64,000 bases of DNA from DATATV01 sp036268615 (lineage in GTDB: Bacteria; Actinomycetota; Actinomycetes; Mycobacteriales; Pseudonocardiaceae), in NCBI GenBank assembly GCA_036268615.1, contig DATATV010000076.1, positions 6,765-70,764 on the forward strand, in the 5' to 3' direction. Both the position numbers and the translations under genes were made by a program. The notes beneath the pieces are model-generated. The model worked only from the letters and a program-made list of their open reading frames with translations, was not told where the DNA came from and did no database searches. Below, in pieces: positions 25,303 through 34,103 of the stretch (position 1 is the stretch's first letter; each line of letters begins with the position of its first letter).

Positions 25303-28300
25303 TCAGCGGAAGTCCCGGGACCGGTGCACCGTCCTCAGGTCCAGTCCCGCAAGGTGGTCGGCCACCAGCGTGACCACGTTCTCGGCGGCCTGGACCACAC
25401 CCCGGACCAACAGCGCGGGGCTGACCACGGCGACGGTCCGGAACCGTGCCCACAACCCCGGTGAGCACAGCACGTTGAGCATCCCGGTCTCGTCCTCCAG
25501 GTTGAGGAAGGTGATGCCGCCCGCGGTCGCCGGCCGCTGCCGGTGGGTGACCGCCCCGCCGACCAGAATCCGGGTGCCGTCCGCGACCTCGGTCACCTTC
25601 GCCGTCGGCAGCGCGCCGACCTGGTCGAGGTACTCCCGCAGGTAGCGCACGGGATGGGTGTCCGGCGAGATGCCGGTGGCCCAGAGATCCGCGGCGGTCA
25701 GCTCCCAGGCAGACATCCCCGGCAGCGCGGGCGCGGCGCCGACCACGGTCGTGCCCGGCAGCCGGTCCGGCCGCTCGCCGGCCGCGGCACCGGCCTGCCA
25801 CAACGCCTCCCGCCGGTTCACCCCCAGACTGTCGAACGCCCCGGCGGTGGCGAGCGTCTCCAGTTGCGGCACGGTCAGTCGCACCCGGCGGCCGAGATCG
25901 GTCAGGTCCACGAAGATCCCGTGCGCGGCCCGCTCCGTGACGATCCGCTCGGCCAGCTCCTCCCCCACCCCGCGCACCGCGGCCAGCCCCAGCCGCACCG
26001 CCTGCCCACCGGTGCTGTCCGGCGCGGGTTCGAGCGTGGCGTGGCCGAGGCTGGCGGCGAGGTCCGGGCCGCGCACGGTCACCCCGTGCCGGCGCGCGTC
26101 GGCCACCAGGGACTGCGGTGAGTAGAACCCCATCGGCTGCGCGCGCAGCAGCCCAGCGCAGAACGCCGCCGGGTGGTAGTGCTTGAGGAACGCGCTGGCG
26201 TAGACGAGCAACGCGAAGCTCATCGAGTGCGCCTCCGGGAAGCCGTAGCCGGAGAACGCGCGCACCTGCTCGAAGATGTGCAGCGCCAGTTCCCCGGTCA
26301 CCCCGTTGGCCTCGGCGCCGGCGAAGAACCGGTCCCGGAGCCGATCCATCTTCCGGGTCGACCGCTTGGCGCCCATCGCGCGGCGCAGCAGGTCGGCCTC
26401 GGACGCGGTGAACCCGGCCACGTCCACGGCCATCTGCATCACCTGCTCCTGGAACAGCGGCACCCCCAGGGTCCGATCCAGACTGCGCGCCAGCAGCGGA
26501 TGCGCGTGCTCCCACCGCTCCCCCGCACGGCGGCGCAGGTAGGGATGCACCGAGCCGCCCTGGATGGGCCCCGGCCGGATCAACGCGACCTCCACCACCA
26601 GGTCGTAGAACTTGCGCGGCCGCAACCGGGGCAGCGTGGCCAGCTGCGCGCGGGACTCGACCTGGAAGACGCCGACCGCGTCCGCGGCGCAGAGCATGTC
26701 GTAGACGGCCGGATCGGCCAGGTCCAGCCGGGCCAGGTCGAGGTCGACGCCTTCGTGGTCGCGTACGAGGTCGAGCGTGTAGTGGATCGCCGAGAGCATG
26801 CCCAGCCCCAGCAGGTCGAACTTCACCAGCCCGATCGCCGCGCAGTCGTCCTTGTCCCACTGCAGGATGCTCCGGTCGGCCATCCGGGCCCACTCGATCG
26901 GCACGATCTCCGACACCGGCCGGTCGGCGATCACCATGCCGCCCGAGTGGATGCCGAGGTGTCGCGGCGCGCCCTCGAACTGCACCGCGAGATCCACCAC
27001 CGAGTCGGGGATCTCGCCGGACGAGTGTGCGCGCAGCGGTTGCCAGCCGTCGATGTGCTTGGACCAGGCGTCCTGCTGCCCCGGCGAGAACCCCAGCGCC
27101 TTGGCGGCGTCCCGGATCGCCGAGCGGGGCCGGTAGGTGATCACGTTGGCGACCTGCGCGGCGTGCCGGCGGCCGTGCAACCGGTACACGTACTGAATGG
27201 CCTCCTCCCGGCGGTCGGACTCGATGTCCACGTCGATGTCCGGCGGCCCGTCCCGCTCCGGCGCGAGGAACCGCTCGAACAGCAGGCCCCACCGGACCGG
27301 ATCGGCGTTGGTGATCCCCAGCGCGTAACAGACCGCCGAGTTCGCCGCCGATCCCCGGCCCTGGCAGAGAATGTCGTGCTCGCGACAGAACCGCACGATG
27401 TCCCAGACCACCAGGAAGTAACCCGGGAACGACAACCGCTCGATGATGCCGAGCTCGTGGTCGAGCTGGCGGTAGGCGGCCGGATCGTCGGCCCGCGACC
27501 CGTATCGGCGGCGCGCGCCGTCAGCCACCAGCTCCCGCAGGTAGCTGTTCTCGTCGTGCCCGGGTGGCACCGGGAACGGCGGCAGACTGGGCGCCAGCAG
27601 CCGCAGGTCGAACGAGCACTCCACGCCCAGCGCGGCAGCCCCCTGCACCGCGCCCGGATAACGCCGGAACCGGTCCCGCATCTCGGTCCCCGACCGCAGA
27701 TAGGCGGTCGGTGCGGGCGGCAGCCAGCCCGCCATGTCGTCCAACGAGCGGCGGGCCCGCACCGCGGCCATCGCGGTGGCCAACCGGCCGCGCCCCGGCC
27801 GCGCGTAGTGCACCGCGTTCGTCGCGACCACCGGCAGCCGGGCGTCGAGCGCGAGCCCGGCCAGCAGGTCGTTCCGGTTGGTGTCCAACGGATAACCGTG
27901 GTCGGTCAGCTCCACCGCCACCCCCTCGGAACCGAAGGCGGCCACCAGCCCCGCCAGGGCGTCGGCCCCGGCAGCCGGCCCGCCGGACACCAGCGCCCGC
28001 CGCACGGAACTCTTGCGGCACCCGGTCAACACCAGACAGTGCGCCGCCGTCTCGGCAACGACCTCGTCCCAGTCGTAGACCGGCCGGCCCTTCTCCCCAC
28101 CCCGCAACTGCGCGGCCGAGATCACCCGGCACAACCGGCGGTATCCCTCGGGGTTGCGGGCGAGCAGCAACAGGTGCTGTCCTTCGGGATCGGCCACCCC
28201 GTTCTGCGGGCCGGCCAGTCCCAGCGACAACTCCGCGCCGTAGATGGTGCGTATCCCGATCTCCCGCGCGGCCTCGGCGAACCGCACCACCCCGTACATA

Positions 28301-28617
28301 CCGTCGTGGTCGGTCAGCGCGACCGCGTCGAGGCCGAGCCGCGCGGCCTCCTCGACCAGTTCCTCGGGATGGCTGGCCCCGTCGAGAAAGGAGAAGTTGG
28401 AGTGACAGTGCAGTTCGGCATAGGGCACCCGGGGCGCGCTGCTGTCGCCGTCGGTCCGCCGCGACCGCAGGCCGACGGGCGGCTGGTAGCCGTCCCGCTT
28501 CCGCGACCAGGCCGGCGCGTCGTTGCCGTCCCCGACGGTCGGCGGCCGACCCCGCCCGGACAGCGCCCGCTCCAGCTCGCCCCACGGCATAGCCGGGTTG
28601 TTGAACGACACCAGCAC
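25303..28617 (-). CDS. dnaE2: Error-prone DNA polymerase III alpha subunit DnaE2
   Basis: A 1104-residue C-family polymerase of the translesion type. The N-terminal PHP domain starts at ELHCHSNFSFLDGASHPEE; the palm has PPDIDVDIESDRREE; the fingers contain SGYGFPEAHSMSFALL; the C-terminal OB fold is ILVGGAVTHRQRPATAGG and ITFLNLEDETGMLNV. The absence of the long C-terminal extension of replicative DnaE1 and the overall length fit DnaE2, which performs SOS mutagenesis with ImuA' and ImuB. Those partner genes are not adjacent here. The GTG start lies 46 bp downstream of a perfect LexA box. Confidence 0.96.
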   Translation of the reverse strand: MLVSFNNPAMPWGELERALSGRGRPPTVGDGNDAPAWSRKRDGYQPPVGLRSRRTDGDSSAPRVPYAELHCHSNFSFLDGASHPEELVEEAARLGLDAVALTDHDGMYGVVRFAEAAREIGIRTIYGAELSLGLAGPQNGVADPEGQHLLLLARNPEGYRRLCRVISAAQLRGGEKGRPVYDWDEVVAETAAHCLVLTGCRKSSVRRALVSGGPAAGADALAGLVAAFGSEGVAVELTDHGYPLDTNRNDLLAGLALDARLPVVATNAVHYARPGRGRLATAMAAVRARRSLDDMAGWLPPAPTAYLRSGTEMRDRFRRYPGAVQGAAALGVECSFDLRLLAPSLPPFPVPPGHDENSYLRELVADGARRRYGSRADDPAAYRQLDHELGIIERLSFPGYFLVVWDIVRFCREHDILCQGRGSAANSAVCYALGITNADPVRWGLLFERFLAPERDGPPDIDVDIESDRREEAIQYVYRLHGRRHAAQVANVITYRPRSAIRDAAKALGFSPGQQDAWSKHIDGWQPLRAHSSGEIPDSVVDLAVQFEGAPRHLGIHSGGMVIADRPVSEIVPIEWARMADRSILQWDKDDCAAIGLVKFDLLGLGMLSAIHYTLDLVRDHEGVDLDLARLDLADPAVYDMLCAADAVGVFQVESRAQLATLPRLRPRKFYDLVVEVALIRPGPIQGGSVHPYLRRRAGERWEHAHPLLARSLDRTLGVPLFQEQVMQMAVDVAGFTASEADLLRRAMGAKRSTRKMDRLRDRFFAGAEANGVTGELALHIFEQVRAFSGYGFPEAHSMSFALLVYASAFLKHYHPAAFCAGLLRAQPMGFYSPQSLVADARRHGVTVRGPDLAASLGHATLEPAPDSTGGQAVRLGLAAVRGVGEELAERIVTERAAHGIFVDLTDLGRRVRLTVPQLETLATAGAFDSLGVNRREALWQAGAAAGERPDRLPGTTVVGAAPALPGMSAWELTAADLWATGISPDTHPVRYLREYLDQVGALPTAKVTEVADGTRILVGGAVTHRQRPATAGGITFLNLEDETGMLNVLCSPGLWARFRTVAVVSPALLVRGVVQAAENVVTLVADHLAGLDLRTVHRSRDFR

Positions 28618-28662
28618 ACCCCTCGTGACCGGTCCGCCGAGGGGAAGCCAGCAGAAACACCA

Positions 28663-28678
28663 TCGAACAAGTGTTCGA
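28663..28678. promoter_or_regulatory. LexA-binding SOS box upstream of dnaE2
   Basis: TCGAACAAGTGTTCGA is a palindrome with arms TCGAAC and GTTCGA around 4 bp, an exact match to the actinobacterial/mycobacterial LexA consensus TCGAAC-N4-GTTCGA. It sits 46 bp upstream of the dnaE2 GTG start, so DNA-damage induction is very likely. Confidence 0.92.
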
Positions 28679-29020
28679 GATTCTGACGTGCGCGGACCGG
28701 GTCGTCAACTCGATCAAGAACGTCCTGACCAGGTGAAATCAACCCGTTGCAGTTGGTGACCGAACCGCGCACAGCCGTCAGGACGAGTGTGCCGCACCGG
28801 ACCGCTGCGGAGGATTACCGTTCGACCACGTTGCGCTCCTTGTCAGGCGCGCGCAGGCGACCGGAAGGCCGATCACCACGGCCAGCCGGCACAGCGGGTG
28901 GAGCCGCGCCGCCGGAGGCCTGGTCGGGTAGGCACACGGGCGAGTTCGGTCCAGTTCTGCGGTGGCTCCTTCTTCCCGATCGCGGATTTCTTACGTGCGC
29001 TTGGTATCGGAATGAAGGGG
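28679..29020. other. Intergenic stretch with no gene recognised
   Basis: About 340 bp between the dnaE2 SOS box and the end of the DapA-like gene. Short open frames cross it on both strands, but none has a convincing ribosome site, family motif or start. On the minus strand a hydrophobic snippet (LAVVIGLPVACARL, about 28830-28890) might be a decayed gene tail, but it is too short to call. No clear hairpin was seen. Confidence 0.5.
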
Positions 29021-29932
29021 TTATCGCGGTCGAAGATTGGCCAGCGTGTCCAGTTCCGCCAATACTTTCGCTACCGACTCGCCCTCGGCTGGCAGCAGTG
29101 GCAGGCGTACGTCTGGTGTCGGGATTCTGCCTTGTTCGTGTAGAACACCTTTGATCACTGTGGGGTTTGGTTCGCTGAATGCGGCCGCTGCCAGCCGGAA
29201 CAATGCGCGGCCCAGGTTTCGGGCCCTGCCCAGATCACCTTGTTGACAGGTGGTGACCAGGTCCACGAAATGCTCGGTGGCCAGGTGCGCTGACGCGACG
29301 ATGCCGCCGACCGCACCGAGCGCCAACAGCGGGAAGACGTACTGGTCGTCGCCGGCCAGTACGGCGAAATCGGCTGGCAGGTCGGCGAGCAGCGCCACGG
29401 TCTGCTCGTCGAGCTGGCCTCCGGCCAGCTTGATACCACTGACTCCGGGCAGTTCTCCCAACGCCCGCAAGGCTTTCGCGTCCAACATCTGCCCGGTGCG
29501 CAGCGGCACGTGATAGACGATCAGCGGGACGGGGCTGGTGCCGGCCAGTTGGGCGAAGTGCGCCAGCACGCCGGCTGCTCCGGGACGGGTGAACGCCGGC
29601 ACCGGCACCAGTGCGGCCGTGGTCTCGGGCCAGCGGGCCAGTCCGGCCAACGCGGCCGCACTCGCCCTGGTGTTGTTGCCACCGGCGCCGACGATCAGGG
29701 TTTTCTTCCGCTCCCGGCAGACCTGGGCACACACGTCGACAACCGCGGTCTTCTCGTCGGCGTCGAGCGTGGCCACCTCCGCGGTCGTGCCCAGGGCGAC
29801 GATCCCGGTGGCTCCGGCGTCGAGTACCGAGTCGGCCAGTTCGGCGAGCGCGGTTATGGCCACGCGGCCGTCGGCGGTGAACGGGGTGACCAGTGGGACG
29901 TGGAGTCCGGGCAGGGACGGGCGGTGGGCCAT
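29021..29932 (-). CDS. DapA-family (dihydrodipicolinate synthase/N-acetylneuraminate lyase-like) aldolase
   Basis: A 303-residue class I aldolase-type lyase of the DHDPS/NAL superfamily. The Schiff-base lysine is K168 (SGIKLAGG), the catalytic Tyr is Y140 in LIVYHVP, and the carboxylate-binding loop is GTTAE (48-52), a variant of GTTGE. These enzymes cleave or form pyruvate adducts. Because true lysine-pathway dapA usually lies with dapB or ribonuclease genes, a catabolic or specialised lyase is more likely here. It is divergent from a LysR regulator with a 71-bp gap. Confidence 0.88.
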   Translation of the reverse strand: MAHRPSLPGLHVPLVTPFTADGRVAITALAELADSVLDAGATGIVALGTTAEVATLDADEKTAVVDVCAQVCRERKKTLIVGAGGNNTRASAAALAGLARWPETTAALVPVPAFTRPGAAGVLAHFAQLAGTSPVPLIVYHVPLRTGQMLDAKALRALGELPGVSGIKLAGGQLDEQTVALLADLPADFAVLAGDDQYVFPLLALGAVGGIVASAHLATEHFVDLVTTCQQGDLGRARNLGRALFRLAAAAFSEPNPTVIKGVLHEQGRIPTPDVRLPLLPAEGESVAKVLAELDTLANLRPR

Positions 29933-30003
29933 GAAGCCGAGCGTGGCCGCAGCGATTCACCAGGTCCAGTTCGCCTTTCTTCGCCAGAACGTAAGCTGAG
30001 CTG

Positions 30004-30900
30004 ATGCTCGATGTCCGACGCCTGCGTCTGCTGCGCGAACTCGCCTTGCGCGGCACCATCGCGGCCGTCGCCGAAGCGCTCGCGTTCACCCCGTCCGCGG
30101 TCTCCCAGCAGCTCAGCACGCTGGAACGCGAGGCCGGCGTCCCACTGCTCGAACGCACCGGTCGACGGGTCACCCTCACCCCGGCCGGGCAGAACCTCGT
30201 CCAGCACGCGGAAGCCGTGCTGGAACGGCTGGAGCAGGCCGCTGCCGAACTTGTCGACGCCCGTCGTGGCCTGGCCGGTGTCCTGCGGATCGGCGCCTTC
30301 CCCACCGCCACCCGGGCGATGCTGCCCGCGACGCTGACCTCGCTGGCCCGGCGGCACCCGGGACTGGAGGCGATGGTCGCGGAGATCGATCCGGCGGACG
30401 TCGCGAGTGCGCTGCGGGCCGGTGAGCTGGATGTGGCGCTGGTGCACGACTACGACTTCGTGCCCTCCGCCGCCGAGCCGGGCCTGGCGTCCGCGCCGCT
30501 GTGCACCGAGTCGATGTATCTCGTCTCGACAACGCCGATGCCGGCCGGCGAACCCGCGTTGGGCCACTGCCGGGAGTCCCCGTGGATCACCGCGACCTCC
30601 GGGACGCTCTGTCACGCGATGACGATCCGGGCCTGCCAGGCGGCCGGCTTCAGCCCGCGTGTGCGGCATCAGGTCGACGACTTCGGCACCGTGCTGACCC
30701 TGGTCGCCGGGGGCGAGGGCGTCGCCGTTGTGCCGTGGCTGGGGATCGCCGACCCGACGCCCGCGGTCACGCTGACCCGGCTGCCGATCCAGCGGCGAAC
30801 CAGGATCGCTTTCCGCGGCGGCGCAGCCGGCCACCCCGCGGTGGCCGCGGCGGTCGCCGCGCTCCGCGAGTCCGTGCCGGCGGCGCTGACGCTCGCCTGA
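30004..30900 (+). CDS. LysR-family transcriptional regulator
   Basis: A 298-residue LysR-type regulator. The wHTH is LRLLRELALRGTIAAVAEAL with FTPSAVSQQLSTLEREAGVPL, a form common in actinobacterial LysRs. The effector domain follows from about residue 90 (GVLRIGAFPTATRAMLPATL). Only 71 bp separate it from the divergent DapA-like lyase, so that gene is the likely target. Confidence 0.92.
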   Translation: MLDVRRLRLLRELALRGTIAAVAEALAFTPSAVSQQLSTLEREAGVPLLERTGRRVTLTPAGQNLVQHAEAVLERLEQAAAELVDARRGLAGVLRIGAFPTATRAMLPATLTSLARRHPGLEAMVAEIDPADVASALRAGELDVALVHDYDFVPSAAEPGLASAPLCTESMYLVSTTPMPAGEPALGHCRESPWITATSGTLCHAMTIRACQAAGFSPRVRHQVDDFGTVLTLVAGGEGVAVVPWLGIADPTPAVTLTRLPIQRRTRIAFRGGAAGHPAVAAAVAALRESVPAALTLA

Positions 30901-31007
30901 CCAGCACCGGAAACCGGCGGCGGACAGGCGTCTCGATCGCGGAGGTACCCGCCGCGAGCCTGGGACAAACGGTGTCGCAGGCCATCAAGCTGATGGTGGC
31001 CGGAGAT

Positions 31008-31032
31008 GTGTTGGATCGGCTCCTCCGGGTAT
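31008..31032 (+). promoter_or_regulatory. SigB/SigF-type stress promoter
   Basis: GTGT (31008-31011), a 15-bp spacer and GGGTAT (31027-31032) match the actinobacterial SigB/SigF-class pattern GNNT-N14-16-GGGTAT. The element lies 55 bp upstream of the RsbW-like gene, which is the kind of gene such sigma factors usually control. Confidence 0.5.
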
Positions 31033-31087
31033 GTAGCTCTCGACAGGGCATTGTCTTTCCACAGCCGAGCGGGAAGGAGCGTGGTCC

Positions 31088-31525
31088 ATGCCTTCCCCAG
31101 CGGAAGACGATGGTCCGACCGCGGCGTTGTCCGATTTGCACTACCTGGCGATACCTGCCCAGGCCGACCGGCTGCCGGCGCTGCGTCGGGCGCTGGCGCG
31201 CTGGGCGGCGAGCGTCGGCATGGTCGCCGACCGGGTCCAGGAGTTGACGTTGGCCAGCTATGAGGCGATGGCCAACGTCGTCGCGCACGCCTACCGTGGC
31301 CTGCCCCGCGGTGTCTGGGAGCTGCACGCCACCTACCGCGCCACCGACCGGCAGATCGTCGTGACCGTGACCGATCACGGCCGGTGGCAGCCGGTCCTGG
31401 TCAACCTCGACCGGTTGCGCGCCGGGGGCCGCGGCCTGCCGCTCATCCGGGCGTTCGCCGAGGACAGCACGATCAACTCCGACGCCGGCGGCACCAGGGT
31501 CCGGATGCGGTGGCACACCACCTGA
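31088..31525 (+). CDS. RsbW-like anti-sigma factor/serine kinase (HATPase_c_2)
   Basis: A 145-residue GHKL ATPase-fold protein. The N box is TLASYEAMANVVAHAYRG, the G1 region is VTVTDHGRWQ and the G2 region RAGGRGLPLIRAFAEDSTI, as in RsbW/SpoIIAB-type kinases that bind sigma factors and phosphorylate anti-sigma antagonists. A GGAAGGAGC ribosome site precedes the ATG. Neither an antagonist nor a sigma factor is adjacent, so it is an orphan here; the upstream SigB-type promoter suggests a feedback loop. Confidence 0.88.
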   Translation: MPSPAEDDGPTAALSDLHYLAIPAQADRLPALRRALARWAASVGMVADRVQELTLASYEAMANVVAHAYRGLPRGVWELHATYRATDRQIVVTVTDHGRWQPVLVNLDRLRAGGRGLPLIRAFAEDSTINSDAGGTRVRMRWHTT

Positions 31526-31529
31526 CCGG

Positions 31530-32984
31530 TCAGGCGCGGGCCGGCACCGGCTGCTGCGGCGCGTGCGCGCGGACCGCCGGGCGGACCAGCCAGAGCACCA
31601 GCAATCCGCCGACGACTCCCGCGGCGCCGGCGATCAGATAGCCGTTGTGCAGTCCGGCGGTAACCGCCGCGCGCACCGGGACGATCCGCGGCGCGTGTCC
31701 GGCGACGATCGCCCCGACCAGGCCCGGATCGCTCACCTGCGACTGGACCGTGCTGCGGAAGATCAGGCCGAGCACCGCGACGCCGAGCGCGTAACCGAGT
31801 TGCCGCGCGGTGTTCAGCGTTCCGGCGACCATCCCGCCCAACTGCGGTGGTGCGGCGGACATCGCGGCCGCCGTCAACGTCGGGATGGCCAGGCCCACGC
31901 CCGCCCCGACGATCGCCAGCCCGGGCAGCAGCGCGAGTGCACCGGAGTCGGCGCCGAGCACGCCCTGCAAGGCCGAACCGATCCCGATCAGCACCATGCC
32001 GGCGCCGACCGTCCAGCGCGGTGAGACGTTCTGCAGTGCGCGGCCAGCGATCGCGGAAACCAGGAACGAGCACACCGCCATCGGCAACAGCGCGAGTCCG
32101 GCGGCGACCGGCGAGAGCCCGAGCACGCCCTGCAACCACACCGAGGTGTAGGCGAGGATCGAGAACGCGGCGGCCATCAGTACCAGCCCGGCGGTGATCG
32201 TCGCGCTGAACGACGCGGACCGGAACAACGACAGGTCCAGCAGCGGGTGTTCGGCGCGCCGCTCGATCACCAGGAACACCACCAGCGCGAGCGCGGCCAG
32301 CACCAGGAAGACGTACGTGCCGGGCGAGGTCCAGCCGTCGTCGCCGGCGCGGATCAGCGCGTAGGTGAGCGAACTGGCGAAGGCGGTGAACGCGAGCACG
32401 CCCGGCACGTCGATCCGCACGCCCGGCCTGCGGGTCTCGGTCATCACCAGGATGGTCAGCACGATCGTCACCACCGAGACGGGCAGGTTGACCAGGAAGA
32501 TCCACCGCCAGCCGGCGTGCTGGGTGAGCAGGCCGCCGATCAGCGGGCCAAGCGCCGAGCCGGCCCCGTTCGTCGCGCCCCAGATCCCGAACGCCACACC
32601 GCGGTCCTTGCCCTGATAGGTGGCGTTGAGCATCGCCGTGGTGGTGGCGAACATCAGCGCGCCGCCGATGCCCTGTAAGCCGCGGGCGGTGATCAGCACC
32701 GTGGCGGAGGGGGCGAGGCCGCAGGTCAGTGAGCCGAGCGCGAACAGGGCCAGACCGGCGACGTAGGCACGGCGGCGGCCGACGATGTCGGCGATGGAGC
32801 CGGCGCCCAGCAGCAGCGCGGCGAGCACCAGCGCGTAGACGTCCAGCACCCACTGCAGGCTGGTGAACGACGCGTGCAGATCCGCGGCGATGTCGGGCAG
32901 CGCGACCGTCACGATGGTGACGTCGAGCAGCAGCATGAAGGAACCAAGACATATGGCCACGAGCGGCCACCAACGAGAACGCAT
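31530..32984 (-). CDS. MFS drug exporter, EmrB/QacA (DHA2) family
   Basis: A 484-residue permease with about 14 helices. It shows the DVTIVTVALPDIAADLHAS motif D1, GAGSIADIVGRRRAYVAG motif A and the ALGPLIGGLL motif C. It is divergent from the AsnC-type regulator at 33054 (69-bp gap), which may control it. Leu103 is encoded by TTA (32676-32678), rare in this genome. Substrate is unknown. Confidence 0.93.
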   Translation of the reverse strand: MRSRWWPLVAICLGSFMLLLDVTIVTVALPDIAADLHASFTSLQWVLDVYALVLAALLLGAGSIADIVGRRRAYVAGLALFALGSLTCGLAPSATVLITARGLQGIGGALMFATTTAMLNATYQGKDRGVAFGIWGATNGAGSALGPLIGGLLTQHAGWRWIFLVNLPVSVVTIVLTILVMTETRRPGVRIDVPGVLAFTAFASSLTYALIRAGDDGWTSPGTYVFLVLAALALVVFLVIERRAEHPLLDLSLFRSASFSATITAGLVLMAAAFSILAYTSVWLQGVLGLSPVAAGLALLPMAVCSFLVSAIAGRALQNVSPRWTVGAGMVLIGIGSALQGVLGADSGALALLPGLAIVGAGVGLAIPTLTAAAMSAAPPQLGGMVAGTLNTARQLGYALGVAVLGLIFRSTVQSQVSDPGLVGAIVAGHAPRIVPVRAAVTAGLHNGYLIAGAAGVVGGLLVLWLVRPAVRAHAPQQPVPARA

Positions 32985-33053
32985 GGGGCGAGGATCGGGT
33001 CAGCCACGGGTGGATGCGTAGCCAGATCGACCTCGGTGCGGAAATCCGACACA

Positions 33054-34028
33054 ATGAGAGCTGTGGAGACGGAATCCGTCGTACTCGACGACCTCGACCG
33101 AGGCCTGCTGCACGCGCTCAACATCGACGGCCGGGCGTCGTTCGCGCGCATCGGGGAGGTCCTGGGCGTCTCCGACCGCACCGTGGGCCGACGGTACGCG
33201 CGGCTGCGCGAGACCAACCTGGTCCGGCTCGTCGGCGCGATCGACGCCGGTCAGCTCGGTGGGGCCCAGTGGATCATCCGGGTGCACTGCCAGCCGGGCT
33301 CGGCGATGGAGATCGCGGTCGCCCTGGCCCGGCGGGAGGACACCCGCTGGGTGCACCTGCTCTCCGGCGGCACCGAGATCACCGCGAGCCTGCAGTCCTG
33401 GTCGCTGGAGGAACGCGACGACCTGATCCTGCAACGCCTGCAACGCACCGCGCCGGTCGTGTCGGTGACCGCGCACAGCGTGCTGCACATGTTCGTCGGC
33501 GGCCCGGACGGCTTCGCCGCCCTGCTCGCCCTCGACGCCGAACAGGTCGAGGCGCTCCGCCCGGACCACCGCCCGGCCGGCGCGGTCGTCCTCAGCCACG
33601 CCGACCGACCGCTGGTGCAGGCCCTCGCCCGGGACGGCCGCGCGCCCTATCCCGCGCTGGCCGCCGCGACCGGCTGGTCGGAGTCGACGGTGGCCCGCCG
33701 GATCGAGGCGCTGCGCGCGGCCGGATTGCTCTACTTCGACGTGGACGTCGACTCCGAGGCCCTCGGCTACCACGCGGATGTGCGGTTGTGGGCGTCCGTC
33801 CCGCCCGCGCAGCTCGCCGAGACGGGGGCGGCGATCGCGGCGCACCCCGAGGTCGCCTTCTGCGCGGCCACCACCGGCCCGACGAACCTGCTCGTCTCCG
33901 CGGTGTGCCGGGACAACGCGGATCTCTACCGCTACCTGACCGAACGGATCGGCGCGCTGCCGCTCGTCCGTGAAGTCGAGACGGCGCCGGTCATCCGCAC
34001 CGTCAAACGGGCCGGTGGCTACCCCTGA
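33054..34028 (+). CDS. Lrp/AsnC-family regulator with duplicated domains
   Basis: A 324-residue protein, twice the usual length of Lrp/AsnC. The first HTH is LDRGLLHALNIDGRASFARIGE with VSDRTVGRRYARL and an AsnC-type sensing domain; the second is LVQALARDGRAPYPALAAATG with SESTVARRIEALRAAGLLYF, followed by another RAM-like segment. Such tandem versions are common in actinomycetes. The frame is open upstream, but ATG at 33054 is best for the conserved start; GTG at 33063 is an alternative. It likely regulates the divergent MFS pump. Confidence 0.88.
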   Translation: MRAVETESVVLDDLDRGLLHALNIDGRASFARIGEVLGVSDRTVGRRYARLRETNLVRLVGAIDAGQLGGAQWIIRVHCQPGSAMEIAVALARREDTRWVHLLSGGTEITASLQSWSLEERDDLILQRLQRTAPVVSVTAHSVLHMFVGGPDGFAALLALDAEQVEALRPDHRPAGAVVLSHADRPLVQALARDGRAPYPALAAATGWSESTVARRIEALRAAGLLYFDVDVDSEALGYHADVRLWASVPPAQLAETGAAIAAHPEVAFCAATTGPTNLLVSAVCRDNADLYRYLTERIGALPLVREVETAPVIRTVKRAGGYP

Positions 34029-34103
34029 GCCGAGTCGGCATGATGGTCGGATGCCACCGGAACCAAAGCCGCCCGGGTGCAACCGGCGTCCGGAGAGGCC
34101 GGA

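Noticed and set aside
26173..28686. 837-codon plus-strand frame across dnaE2
   Set aside because: It is low-complexity His/Arg/Gln/Pro-rich and antisense to a complete DnaE2; long antisense frames are expected at this GC content.
28747..29154. 135-codon plus-strand ORF after dnaE2
   Set aside because: No ribosome site or family motif; its 3' half lies opposite the coding end of the DapA-like gene.
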